23,215 bases of DNA from a virus. The position numbers and the translations under genes are program-made. Positions 7,908-14,150 of this stretch are shown here, one piece after another. The notes below the pieces were generated by a model that searched no databases, was not told the DNA's origin, and saw nothing but the letters and a program-made list of their open reading frames with translations. Position 1 is the stretch's first letter. Each line of letters opens with the position of its first letter. The DNA is taken from positions 1-23,215 of the IMG/VR virus record IMGVR_UViG_3300042468_000280. One strand, given 5' to 3'.

Positions 7908-8387
7908 ATCCTCACCTTGCACAGCTTGCACAGGCGATGCACTGATGCGCGGTGTAACGTCCACAACGTCAACCAGACGCGCCTGGGCGGCCTGCAGGGC
8001 ACCGCTGATGCTGATGCGGGTATCACTCACTTGAACGTCTAGGCGATCGCCATAGATTTTTGGTGCCAGCTTACTGAGAAACCATTTGCGGGTATCAACC
8101 TGTAGCTGGCGCTGCCGAACTAGGGCATTGTCCGTGGCTCCGTTATCCAGTACAGGCACGGGCGCATCCGCCAGTTCTAAGATTTCATCCGCCATTTTGT
8201 CTAGAAGGGCTTGTCTAGCGCGAGCGTACTGTTTCGCTAGTTCGGGGTCGGCGTCAACCGCCCGAAGGAACCTAGCGGGGTCTAGGCCCGTTCTAAGGCA
8301 TGCCTTGCGAAGTGACAACCCTTCAGACACCATTAGGTCAACCGCCAAGTTAGACAGTTCTGCCCTTTGATCTGTTACACCATACAT
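7896..8387 (-). CDS. terS: Terminase small subunit
   Basis: The protein has 163 residues. The N-terminal helix-turn-helix-like segment GLSLRKACLRTGLDPARFLR (about 23-42) would bind packaging-site DNA. The segment EILELAD followed by RQRQLQVDTRKWFLSKLAPKIYGDRLDVQ (central to C-terminal) matches the Sf6 gp1-type small terminase core. In this family an oligomeric ring selects phage DNA and hands it to TerL, which is encoded next. The start is well supported by AGGAG eight bases before ATG. It is the first gene of the leftward virion operon and faces the ArdC gene across a 287-base control region. Confidence 0.9.
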   Translation of the reverse strand: MYGVTDQRAELSNLAVDLMVSEGLSLRKACLRTGLDPARFLRAVDADPELAKQYARARQALLDKMADEILELADAPVPVLDNGATDNALVRQRQLQVDTRKWFLSKLAPKIYGDRLDVQVSDTRISISGALQAAQARLVDVVDVTPRISASPVQAVQGEDDVS

Positions 8388-8432
8388 GTTAGTAACTCCT
8401 AACTTAATTTACTGACCCCATAGTCAGCAATG

Positions 8433-8453
8433 GGTGCATTTTAACCATGCACC
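8433..8453. promoter_or_regulatory. Inverted repeat, operator-like
   Basis: GGTGCAT and ATGCACC form a perfect 7-bp dyad around a 7-base centre (TTTAACC). It lies about 45 bases before the terS start codon, in a position where a protein bound there could affect the leftward promoter or where a hairpin could form in the leader. Confidence 0.45.
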
Positions 8454-8456
8454 GCT

Positions 8457-8501
8457 TTACACAATGCACATATCCTAAGGATATATGTGCAAAATGTGTA
8501 A
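8457..8501. promoter_or_regulatory. Nested dyad with TTACACA/TGTGTAA half-sites
   Basis: The outer half-sites are TTACACA (8457-8463) and TGTGTAA (8495-8501). Inside them, GCACATAT (8466-8473) pairs with ATATGTGC (8483-8490), and the core ATATCCT-A-AGGATAT (8470-8484) is perfectly symmetric. The outer half-sites are shared with the next dyad (8525-8557), which suggests two binding sites for one regulator. Confidence 0.5.
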
Positions 8502-8524
8502 GAAACGCGCTGTTTTGCCCCATT

Positions 8525-8557
8525 CTTACACAATGCACAATGTATAAATTGTGTAAG
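8525..8557. promoter_or_regulatory. 10-bp inverted repeat CTTACACAAT / ATTGTGTAAG
   Basis: The arms 8525-8534 and 8548-8557 are perfect 10-bp complements separated by 13 bases. The left arm extends a direct copy of the sequence at 8457-8470 (TTACACAATGCACA). The length and spacing fit a dimeric repressor operator about 120-150 bases from both divergent genes. Confidence 0.55.
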
Positions 8558-8600
8558 AAATGTAAGGGTAAACACCTAGTAAATAGTGTAATAAAGTCTA

Positions 8601-8627
8601 TTGCATAGTGCTCTGTTGCACTAGAAT
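8601..8627 (+). promoter_or_regulatory. Possible rightward promoter overlapping a dyad
   Basis: TTGCAT (8601-8606) and TAGAAT (8622-8627) resemble -35 and -10 boxes, but the spacer is only 15 bases. The dyad TAGTGC-N6-GCACTA (8606-8623) fills the spacer. It would drive the ArdC and clamp-like genes. The short spacer makes this a weak call. Confidence 0.3.
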
Positions 8628-8674
8628 CTGTTACATGGTGAAGCAATAGTGCAGCACCTGAACTAAGGATAGAC

Positions 8675-9439
8675 ATGGAGAACAAAACGGTAGCATGGTC
8701 CACAATGCTAAGTGATGCAGTCACTCAACCCGGCATCATCAGCAGTGCATACAGTGCATTCCACAATTACAGCATGGGAAACCAGCTACTGGCATGGTCC
8801 CAACTTACAGCCCGTAACATGGGGCTTTCACCCCTGGCAACTTATAAACGATGGTCAGAACTTGGGCGACAAGTTAAAAAAGGCGAAAAAGCCATTGCTC
8901 TGGTTATGCCAGTTACTATCAACAAAAAAGATGGTGCAGGCGAAAAAACGGGTGAATGCTTCCAATGGTTCACCCTTAAAAATAATTGGTTTTCCCTTGA
9001 TCAGACCGAAGGGGCGGAATTTGCCAATGAAACCATTACACCAGCATGGAATGCTGATAAAGCACTTCAAACCCTTGATATCACATTGATTCGGTTTGAT
9101 TCTGCATCTGGTAACTGCCAGGGTTATGCCACTGGCAAAAATATCGCTATTAACCCGGTAGCAGCACTGCCCCATAAAACCCGGTTCCATGAGTTAGCCC
9201 ATGTTGTTCTAGGTCATACCCTTGAAAGCACAATGTCTGATGATGATAGAACCCCTAAAGACATACGCGAAGTAGAAGCTGAGTCGGTAGCTTATATATT
9301 GTGCTCTGTGCTTGATTTGCCAGGATTGATTGAATCAAGGGGCTATATTCAAAATTGGTTAGATGGTGCTGAGATCAGCGATAAGTCAGCACAGCGCATA
9401 TTCGGTGCAGCCGATAAGATTCTTAAGGCCGGAGCGTAA
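8675..9439 (+). CDS. ArdC-like antirestriction protein (ssDNA-binding domain plus zincin)
   Basis: The protein has 254 residues. The N-terminal domain (about 1-115) matches ArdC N-terminal ssDNA-binding domains: YSMGNQLLAWSQ, LATYKRWSELGRQVKKGEKA, then a W/F-rich strand. The C-terminal metallopeptidase part has FHELAHVVLGH at 171-181 (HExxH at 172-176), followed by EVEAESVAY (Glu201 and Glu203), the third-ligand motif. ArdC proteins of plasmids and phages protect incoming DNA from restriction enzymes. AAGGAT lies four bases before ATG. It is the first gene of the rightward operon next to the control region, consistent with early expression on infection. It could instead be a related IrrE/ImmA-type peptidase, but the N-terminal domain argues for ArdC. 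Confidence 0.88.
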   Translation: MENKTVAWSTMLSDAVTQPGIISSAYSAFHNYSMGNQLLAWSQLTARNMGLSPLATYKRWSELGRQVKKGEKAIALVMPVTINKKDGAGEKTGECFQWFTLKNNWFSLDQTEGAEFANETITPAWNADKALQTLDITLIRFDSASGNCQGYATGKNIAINPVAALPHKTRFHELAHVVLGHTLESTMSDDDRTPKDIREVEAESVAYILCSVLDLPGLIESRGYIQNWLDGAEISDKSAQRIFGAADKILKAGA

Positions 9440-9446
9440 TTAACCT

Positions 9447-9468
9447 AATGCCTCACGTGTGGGGCATT
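9447..9468 (+). other. Hairpin between the ArdC and clamp-like genes
   Basis: AATGCCTCA-CGTG-TGGGGCATT folds as a nine-bp stem with one G-U pair. No T-run follows, so it is a weak terminator at best. It may instead stabilise or separate the two messages. Confidence 0.4.
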
Positions 9469-9500
9469 GTGGCAATTATGCCGGTCAACCTAGGAATATC

Positions 9501-10163
9501 ATGGAACACGCAACAATTGAAACCACCACCACCATTGACAATGATCTAATGATCATGCCAGGCCATTTGGCTGCTATTGCCATGTTTGCAGCTAAAAAAG
9601 ATATCCGCCATTATCTAATGGGGGTTTGCATTGACACCGGACCTGCTGGCGCGTTTTTAGTGGCGACTTGCGGCCATGCTATGGCAGTGCACCAGATCGA
9701 CAATGTGGCGCGACCTGCTGGTCAATTTATTATGCCACTGGTGCCACTTGCCAGCATGATCAAGGCAAACAGGCGCGTCGGTATCAAGCTAACTCTGCCT
9801 GCTGGTTTTGCAGGTAAGTATGACAACAATGCTCGCGTCAAACGTCAAGTAACGCTCGAATCACTCAAAGGTGAAATTGCCATAGTGCCCGAAATGGACG
9901 GCATTTTCCCAGACTGGCGTAGAGTTGCACGTTATGACGATGCACCATATCCGCAGCAGGTATTTTTTAACCCTCACTACTTGGTCCGAGTTGCCGATGC
10001 TGCTGATCTGATTAGTGAGCGCAAATTCTCAGTCCAAGTTCGCCCAGGTGGCACTGGTGTAGGTTTTGCCACTTTGGACCATGAGGGGAAGACGGTGGCT
10101 TATGTTATGCCGATCAGGGGCACCATTGACGATCTGCCCAGCAAACCCACAATGACTTATTGA
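9501..10163 (+). CDS. Truncated beta-sliding-clamp-like protein
   Basis: This 220-residue protein aligns by eye with bacterial DnaN. KKDIRHYLMGV (32-42) and ATCGHAMAV (55-63) match the domain 2 motif DVRYYLNG...ATDGHRLAV. DGIFPDWRRV (133-142) matches DGRFPDYRRV at the domain 2/3 border. FFNPHYLVRVADAADL (155-170) and YVMPIRG (201-207) match the end of domain 3. Domain 1 (about 125 residues) and the first half of domain 3 are missing, so the canonical ring cannot form. Residues lining the partner-binding cleft are largely kept (Thr56, Gly58, His59, Pro137, Arg141, Val142, Pro204, Arg206), although DGHR has become CGHA. The start at 9501 has AGGAA upstream. The family match is good, and the function (recruiter, decoy or alternative ring) is unknown. 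Confidence 0.8.
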   Translation: MEHATIETTTTIDNDLMIMPGHLAAIAMFAAKKDIRHYLMGVCIDTGPAGAFLVATCGHAMAVHQIDNVARPAGQFIMPLVPLASMIKANRRVGIKLTLPAGFAGKYDNNARVKRQVTLESLKGEIAIVPEMDGIFPDWRRVARYDDAPYPQQVFFNPHYLVRVADAADLISERKFSVQVRPGGTGVGFATLDHEGKTVAYVMPIRGTIDDLPSKPTMTY

Positions 10164-10177
10164 TCAAATAACCCCCT

Positions 10178-10198
10178 AACCCTTACCCTGTAAGGGTT
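10178..10198 (+). terminator. Hairpin after the clamp-like gene, possible weak terminator
   Basis: AACCCTTAC-CCT-GTAAGGGTT is a perfect nine-bp stem 14 bases after the stop codon. It is followed by TATAGCTATCATTTT rather than a clean T-run, so partial termination or mRNA processing is more likely than full termination. The next gene begins 29 bases later with its own strong ribosome binding site. Confidence 0.45.
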
Positions 10199-10226
10199 TA
10201 TAGCTATCATTTTAGGAGTTAACGAC

Positions 10227-10361
10227 ATGAAATATCAAATAGTCTTTGTTGAAATCTATGGACATATCGAAAAATGCAAGTTACTTGCGAGACATGGAAA
10301 ATATGTAATGGATGTTGAAAGACTGTCCGATGGAAAATGTTTCCGGGTGAATGCAGCATGA
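10227..10361 (+). CDS. Hypothetical 44-aa protein
   Basis: The frame reads MKYQIVFVEIYGHIEKCKLL and continues to VNAA. It has alternating hydrophobic residues at the N-terminus and two Cys, with no recognised motif. TTAGGAG lies about eight bases before the ATG, a strong site, and its stop overlaps the next start as ATGA. It is the first of a seven-gene chain of small overlapping genes. Family unknown. Confidence 0.65.
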   Translation: MKYQIVFVEIYGHIEKCKLLARHGKYVMDVERLSDGKCFRVNAA

Positions 10362-10453
10362 AAAAACTACTCTGGACCCTGATACAAGGACTTATCGGCG
10401 CTGCCGTATGGGGTCTACCCTTTGCTTACTATTTTTGGAGTATGAAACCATGA
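10358..10453 (+). CDS. 31-aa single-pass membrane peptide
   Basis: The sequence starts MKKLLWTLIQGLIGAAVWGL and ends YYFWSMKP. It has two N-terminal lysines, about 24 hydrophobic residues, and a short Lys-Pro tail, so one membrane helix is expected. Both ends are ATGA overlaps with neighbours (10358-10361 and 10450-10453). Its small size makes the call depend on the coupled arrangement. The function is unknown. Confidence 0.55.
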   Translation: MKKLLWTLIQGLIGAAVWGLPFAYYFWSMKP

Positions 10454-10668
10454 GTTGCTATTCTGTATTTGACCAAAAAACCAATAAGCAAATTCGGGTA
10501 TTTCATTACGATATTTTGGTTTCAGATGATTGGAAACGCGCAAAGCGTTTGGCGTTTGACATGGCACAAGGTATGCACAAGGGAGGGTATCCCTGCACTG
10601 TGGAGCAATTCCATATGTCTAGCATTGTGGGCAAACAGATTTTTAACACCAATGAGGCGACAGTATGA
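10450..10668 (+). CDS. Hypothetical 72-aa protein
   Basis: It starts MSCYSVFDQKTNKQIRVFHY, followed by SDDWKRAKRLAFDMAQGMHK. I chose the ATG at 10450, because the ATGA overlap with the membrane peptide makes the longer frame from 10351 unnecessary. It has mixed alpha/beta character, with no motif I recognise. Its stop overlaps the next start by ATGA (10665-10668). Confidence 0.7.
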   Translation: MSCYSVFDQKTNKQIRVFHYDILVSDDWKRAKRLAFDMAQGMHKGGYPCTVEQFHMSSIVGKQIFNTNEATV

Positions 10669-10886
10669 AAACCTTATCCTGGCCGCACCTACGCGCCCTG
10701 GGGCGCACCGACAACGGAAATAGATGGTATCCCCGCGAGGATATCGCGCCCTACTTTGCGCCCCTACGCGCACCCTCTCGCGCATGGCCGAATAGCTATG
10801 CGAAAGCCGCGCAGACCCTTAAATTCGCGAAGTGGCTACGCGATAACCGTCCGGCTCTGGCCGATCAATTGGGAGTTGAAGCATGA
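10665..10886 (+). CDS. Hypothetical 73-aa basic protein
   Basis: The N-terminus MKTLSWPHLRALGRTDNGNR is followed by WYPREDIAPYFAPLRAPSRA and a C-terminal helix AKAAQTLKFAKWLRDNRPAL. It is rich in Trp, Arg and Pro. The underlying DNA (10690-10800) is full of CGCG and GCGC words and is more GC-rich than the genes on either side, which suggests a different origin. The ATGA overlaps at both ends show coupling. The family is unknown, though Arg and Trp content would fit nucleic-acid binding. Confidence 0.68.
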   Translation: MKTLSWPHLRALGRTDNGNRWYPREDIAPYFAPLRAPSRAWPNSYAKAAQTLKFAKWLRDNRPALADQLGVEA

Positions 10887-11053
10887 CCGACTATGACGAT
10901 TGGCGCGACGATGCGCGTGACCAGGCTCGCCTAATGGCCGATGATGGCCCTGATGACTCAGAGCCAGGCATATGCCCTGCCTGCAATGGCTCGGGAGAGG
11001 GCCAACATGAGGGCACCACCTGCTACCACTGTAAAGGGGAAGGGGAATGTTAG
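10883..11053 (+). CDS. 56-aa DnaJ-type zinc-finger protein
   Basis: An acidic N-terminus (MTDYDDWRDDARDQARLM) is followed by CPACNGSGEG (31-40) and CYHCKGEGEC (47-56). These are two CxxC-GxG knuckles like those of the DnaJ central zinc finger, so one zinc should be bound by Cys31, Cys34, Cys47 and Cys50. Phages often carry such short zinc ribbons of unknown use. The start overlaps the preceding stop by ATGA, and the next gene starts inside its last codons. Confidence 0.72.
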   Translation: MTDYDDWRDDARDQARLMADDGPDDSEPGICPACNGSGEGQHEGTTCYHCKGEGEC

Positions 11054-11193
11054 ACCACGACATTACCGACAAAATCCACCACCTGATGCACCTGTACGCA
11101 TGGTGCCACCAAGAGGCAATGGAGTACCTGTATTACGAACCGCATGACCCGGTAGACTGGCTCGGCACCCGGTGGGAGGGAGAATGCTCTTAG
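11047..11193 (+). CDS. Hypothetical 48-aa protein
   Basis: It begins MLDHDITDKIHHLMHLYAWC and ends DWLGTRWEGECS. It is His- and Trp-rich, with two Cys near residues 20 and 47, and has no known motif. The GGGGAA just before ATG serves as ribosome binding site inside the zinc-finger gene, which it overlaps by seven bases. The evidence is position and coupling only. Confidence 0.5.
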   Translation: MLDHDITDKIHHLMHLYAWCHQEAMEYLYYEPHDPVDWLGTRWEGECS

Positions 11194-11237
11194 CCGCCCT
11201 ATTTGCCGCCCTGCTGGCGCTACTGCTGAACCTGTAA
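11184..11237 (+). CDS. 17-aa hydrophobic micropeptide
   Basis: The frame MLLAALFAALLALLLNL is an almost pure membrane helix. A GGGAGGGAGA ribosome binding site lies directly upstream, inside the preceding gene, which it overlaps by ten bases. It ends 20 bases before the terminator, so it is the last frame of the rightward operon. Such short frames occur by chance, but the strong site and composition raise the odds that it is translated. Confidence 0.4.
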   Translation: MLLAALFAALLALLLNL

Positions 11238-11256
11238 CGATACTTGAAACGATACC

Positions 11257-11279
11257 AAGCCCGACTAACCCTCGGGCTT
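11257..11279. terminator. Shared terminator between convergent operons
   Basis: AAGCCCGA-CTAACCC-TCGGGCTT is a perfect eight-bp GC-rich stem. On the plus strand it is followed by TGTCGTTT, so it ends the rightward small-gene operon. The stop codon (TAG) of the minus-strand VRR-NUC gene lies in the loop at 11265-11267. It can act on both strands, but neither side has a long T-run. Confidence 0.65.
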
Positions 11280-11609
11280 TGTCGTTTCTATCTGGCGCTT
11301 CGCGTCCTCAAAGCCATGCCCCACAATAACCTTGTGACCGATACCCTCTAGGTACGCGATCCAGTCCCTTTGTACTGGCGACACTACGCCGCTCTTGATT
11401 CTTTTGAATTCAATCCAGCATAGCCAAGCGGGGATAAAAATATCTGGTACGCCAGGGGCTTGGCCGGTGGCCTTCATTTTTGCAGCTACTGCAATGTGAC
11501 GATGTCCGCCGTTTGGAATAGACATAATCCTAGTTTCTGGATATGTACGCTTGAACCATTGAACAAACAACATTTGCTCATGGTCTTCACTTGGTACTTT
11601 TTCGGTCAT
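11265..11609 (-). CDS. VRR-NUC domain nuclease
   Basis: This 114-residue protein has the compact PD-(D/E)xK layout of VRR-NUC enzymes: an N-terminal Glu (EDHEQMLFVQWF, about 8-19), IPNGGHR (31-37), GVPDIFIP (53-60, Asp56), WIEFKR (65-70, Glu67 and Lys69) and QRDWIAYLE (80-88, Gln80). Stand-alone VRR-NUC proteins of phages cleave branched DNA, including Holliday junctions, or act as endonucleases in recombination. It is the last gene of the leftward recombination block, and its start overlaps the HNH stop by ATGA. The nuclease family is confident, and the substrate is inferred from the family. Confidence 0.9.
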   Translation of the reverse strand: MTEKVPSEDHEQMLFVQWFKRTYPETRIMSIPNGGHRHIAVAAKMKATGQAPGVPDIFIPAWLCWIEFKRIKSGVVSPVQRDWIAYLEGIGHKVIVGHGFEDAKRQIETTKPEG

Positions 11610-12268
11610 AATAAAAACCCTTTTTGTTGCATAAAGTCGATGGGGTGTTTGGCGTGTTTTTTATGATTACACGTTGCGCGAAGCAACTGTATGTTGTCAT
11701 CAGTGTTTGACCCGCCAAGCGCCAACGGAACAATGTGATCCAAATGATAATTTTTACCCAAATGTTTTTTACAGCAAGGACATTTACCGCGCTGAAGTTT
11801 GAATAACTTTGTGGATAAGTTTTTTGACAGAGTGCCGCCGTTAGCGCGTTTACGGGCGCGGCGATTTTGTCCATTGATTCTATGGGCTTCAGGATTGGCT
11901 TTATGCCATGCCGCATCAATAGCTTTTTTACGCTCTGGATTAGCTTTTCTCCAAGCGGCATTAGCTGCGTTACATTGCTTGGGATTCGAAGCGTACCGTA
12001 AAGCACTAATTGCCTTAATTTTCTCAGCGTTGGTTAAGTAATATTCCGCTTTTTTTGCTTTTAATTTTTCTGAATTAACTGACTGATAAACTGCGCGGGT
12101 TGCCCTTGCGCGCTTAAGGTTAGCAGTGTACCAAGCAACATTATTTGCTTTTTCTCTTTCTAGATTTACTTTTCTCCATGCCGCGCAACGTGCATTGTTG
12201 CATGGCTTGCAATCGCCTTTTTTATTGCGCTCGGTTTCAGCTTGGCATTTTGGACAAAATCTTGTCAT
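11606..12268 (-). CDS. HNH endonuclease with 15-residue repeats
   Basis: The protein has 220 residues from the ATG at 12268, which has GAGGG upstream. A longer frame from 12310 lacks that support. The N-terminus MTRFCPKC with Cys20 and Cys23 is a zinc-finger-like knot. Residues 31-135 are seven repeats of 15 residues, with an aromatic near the start and Asn exactly every 15 (35, 50, 65, 80, 95, 110, 125). The HNH core is CPCC (163-166), HLDHIVP (175-181), Asn192 and Cys200. Phage HNH proteins nick or cut DNA, either as homing nucleases or in packaging. Its place between recombination genes, with coupling to VRR-NUC, fits either a mobile insert or a block member. Confidence 0.88.
   Translation of the reverse strand: MTRFCPKCQAETERNKKGDCKPCNNARCAAWRKVNLEREKANNVAWYTANLKRARATRAVYQSVNSEKLKAKKAEYYLTNAEKIKAISALRYASNPKQCNAANAAWRKANPERKKAIDAAWHKANPEAHRINGQNRRARKRANGGTLSKNLSTKLFKLQRGKCPCCKKHLGKNYHLDHIVPLALGGSNTDDNIQLLRATCNHKKHAKHPIDFMQQKGFLL
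11864..12178 (-). repeat. Seven 45-bp coding repeats in the HNH gene
   Basis: Seven units of 15 codons (residues 31-135) share the pattern aromatic-x-x-x-Asn-x-Glu-x-x-Lys-Ala, for example WRKANPERKKA. The DNA copies have diverged, so the period is clear in protein but weaker in bases. Confidence 0.75.
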
Positions 12269-12366
12269 GGTGACACCCTCTAACGGTTGGATGATGGTGT
12301 CAGTAAGCATTGGTTAGAGCAATGCAAGGCTGGCCGGCCCTGTCCTGACGTAATCATTTTACCACG

Positions 12367-12564
12367 CTAAAAAGGAAGTTCCCACTCCCACAAGTCGCAA
12401 CCCCCAGGTTCATTTGCAAACTCTGGTGGCGGTGCCTCGCCAAACTCGGCGCAAACCCCGTCGGGCCTGTAATAGTCGCAAGTATGGCAAACCCTTGGCG
12501 GCTCGGCCTTCAAGGTGGCTCGGTAGTGTGTAACGATTGCGGGTTCTGGGTGACGGGTATTCAT
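12367..12564 (-). CDS. Small Cys-containing hypothetical protein (65 aa)
   Basis: It starts MNTRHPEPAIVTHYRATLKA and holds CHTC (26-29), Cys38 and Cys56, a CxxC-x8-C-x17-C spacing that could bind zinc. It ends with an acidic and aromatic tail (WEWELPF). The start at 12564 overlaps the helicase stop by ATGA, and another ATG lies three codons earlier (12573). It is probably translated together with the helicase. Similar short Cys proteins are common in phages, but no function is known. Confidence 0.68.
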   Translation of the reverse strand: MNTRHPEPAIVTHYRATLKAEPPRVCHTCDYYRPDGVCAEFGEAPPPEFANEPGGCDLWEWELPF

Positions 12565-14150
12565 TGGTTCCATGTCCTCTTTAGTACAGTAAAAAACTTG
12601 CCTTCTCTTTTAAATTCAATTTGTGCCGGTGGCCTGCCCTCGGTCATTTGCCCTGCCATCTGGTGCAAGTCAGCCATGCCATAGTCCAGCGTCACGCCTG
12701 CCTTGTGGGCAATGTCGGCCAGCAGCCGCCTGCTTTTTTCGCCTGCGTAGCCATCGTGAGTCACTGCCAGATATTCAGTCACTGGTGGGTCACTTAGCCC
12801 CCCGTAGTACGTCACGCTCAACATCTCCCGGCCACTGGCTCGGCTTATATGCTTTCGCCATGTCCAGCTATTGACTTCCAAGTCAGTACCGTCGTTGCCC
12901 ATAATGTCGTTATGGTGCAGGCGCAGCGCGGGGCGCTCGGGTTCGGGGAATGCCTCACCACAAGCCGGGCAGACCCTCACGCTCAAGGCGCATATCTCTT
13001 GACAGTGATCGCAAATCTTTACCGGCGCTTCGCCCTGCTTGTCGCCCTTCTTTGGTGGCGCTCTCACGGCTGTTATCGGCCCGTGTTGTTCCACGACCCC
13101 GGCAAAATCCAGCACCAAGCAGTCCGTCTTACCCTCGGCGATCCGCAGGCCACGCCCTGCCATCTGGACGTACAGGCCGGGTGACATAGTTGGGCGCAGC
13201 ATGGCTATTAAATCAATTCCTGGTGCGTCAAAGCCTGTGGTCAGTACATTGGCATTGGTTAACGCTCGGATGCGTCCCTGCTTGAAGTCGGTCAGGATGC
13301 GGTCACGTTCATTGCTTGGCGTCTCGCCGGTCACGCATTCGGTGGTGATGCCCTCGTTATTCAATGCCTCGGCAATATGCTGGGCATGGGCCACCCCGGC
13401 GCAAAACACCAGCCAGGACTTGCGCTCAAACCCCAAACGAACGATCTCAGCGGCCACCTTTCGGTTCTTGTCAGTGGTGTCCACTGCCGCCTGTAGTTCA
13501 GCTTCGATGTACTCGCCCCCACGCTTTTTAACGCCGTCCACTTCCAGTTTGGTGCGGGTCAGTTTACTTCGCAGGGTTGATAGAAACCCCTTGTGAATAA
13601 GTTCCTCAATGGATACCGGCTCAATCAAGGCGTCAAAGATAGCGGGTTTGTCGGTGATGTAACCGTGGCCCAGGCGGTACGGGCTAGCGGTTAATCCTAT
13701 CACCCTCACGTTCGGATTTGTCCGATAGATGTCCGATAGAAGTGTCCGATAGCCGCCCTCATCCTTGTGGCTCACCAGATGAGCCTCGTCTATGATAACC
13801 AGGTCAACGTGGCCGATTTGGCTGGCTTTTGTCCGGACAGACTGGATGCCTGCAAAGGTTATCGGTTCGCCCAATTCCTTTTGACGCAGCCCGGCGCTAT
13901 AGATACCCATCGGCGCATTCGGCCAGTGCTGGCGCATCTTGTCGGCGTTCTGCTCAATCAATTCCCGGACATGGGTGAGCATCAAAATGCGCGTCTCCGG
14001 CCAACTTTGCAGCGCGTCCTTGCATAGTGCCGCAATGATGTGGCTCTTGCCCGAGCCGGTTGGCAGCACCAGGCAGGGGTTGCCCTTGTTACCTGCTTCA
14101 AACCATGCGTAGAGTTGGTCAATGGTGCGGGTTTGGTAGTCACGGAGCAT
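12561..14150 (-). CDS. SF2 DEAD/DEAH-type DNA helicase
   Basis: The protein has 529 residues with the full set of SF2 motifs. MLRDYQ (Q-motif-like) opens it, followed by PTGSGKS (30-36, Walker A), IIDEAH (119-124, Walker B), LTASP (153-157), NVLTTGFDAPGID (301-313, motif V) and QMAGRGLR (329-336, motif VI). A zinc ribbon with CDHC (380-383) and CPAC (394-397) follows, then a beta-rich C-terminal domain (about 420-529). Related phage helicases, near RAD25/SSL2 in style, unwind or remodel branched DNA and often sit with exonuclease and annealing genes, as here. The RNA-helicase alternative is less likely given the neighbours. The start lies 11 bases inside the end of the preceding gene. Confidence 0.92.
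   Translation of the reverse strand: MLRDYQTRTIDQLYAWFEAGNKGNPCLVLPTGSGKSHIIAALCKDALQSWPETRILMLTHVRELIEQNADKMRQHWPNAPMGIYSAGLRQKELGEPITFAGIQSVRTKASQIGHVDLVIIDEAHLVSHKDEGGYRTLLSDIYRTNPNVRVIGLTASPYRLGHGYITDKPAIFDALIEPVSIEELIHKGFLSTLRSKLTRTKLEVDGVKKRGGEYIEAELQAAVDTTDKNRKVAAEIVRLGFERKSWLVFCAGVAHAQHIAEALNNEGITTECVTGETPSNERDRILTDFKQGRIRALTNANVLTTGFDAPGIDLIAMLRPTMSPGLYVQMAGRGLRIAEGKTDCLVLDFAGVVEQHGPITAVRAPPKKGDKQGEAPVKICDHCQEICALSVRVCPACGEAFPEPERPALRLHHNDIMGNDGTDLEVNSWTWRKHISRASGREMLSVTYYGGLSDPPVTEYLAVTHDGYAGEKSRRLLADIAHKAGVTLDYGMADLHQMAGQMTEGRPPAQIEFKREGKFFTVLKRTWNQ

Larger units (their letters stand above)
8388..8674. promoter_or_regulatory. Divergent control region rich in inverted repeats
   Basis: These 287 non-coding bases separate the leftward virion operon from the rightward ArdC operon. 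They are AT-rich and contain at least four inverted repeats, listed separately. The half-site TTACACA/TGTGTAA occurs four times (8457, 8495, 8526, 8550) in alternating orientation, the 14-mer TTACACAATGCACA is present twice (8457 and 8526), and ATAGTG occurs three times (8583, 8605, 8646). This density is typical of operator regions. No repressor gene is visible in the window, so the binding protein is unknown. Confidence 0.7.

Noticed and set aside
12307-12325. GCATTG-N7-CAATGC dyad upstream of the HNH gene
   Set aside because: Only six pairs and no associated promoter. It may be chance, so it is not listed as a site.
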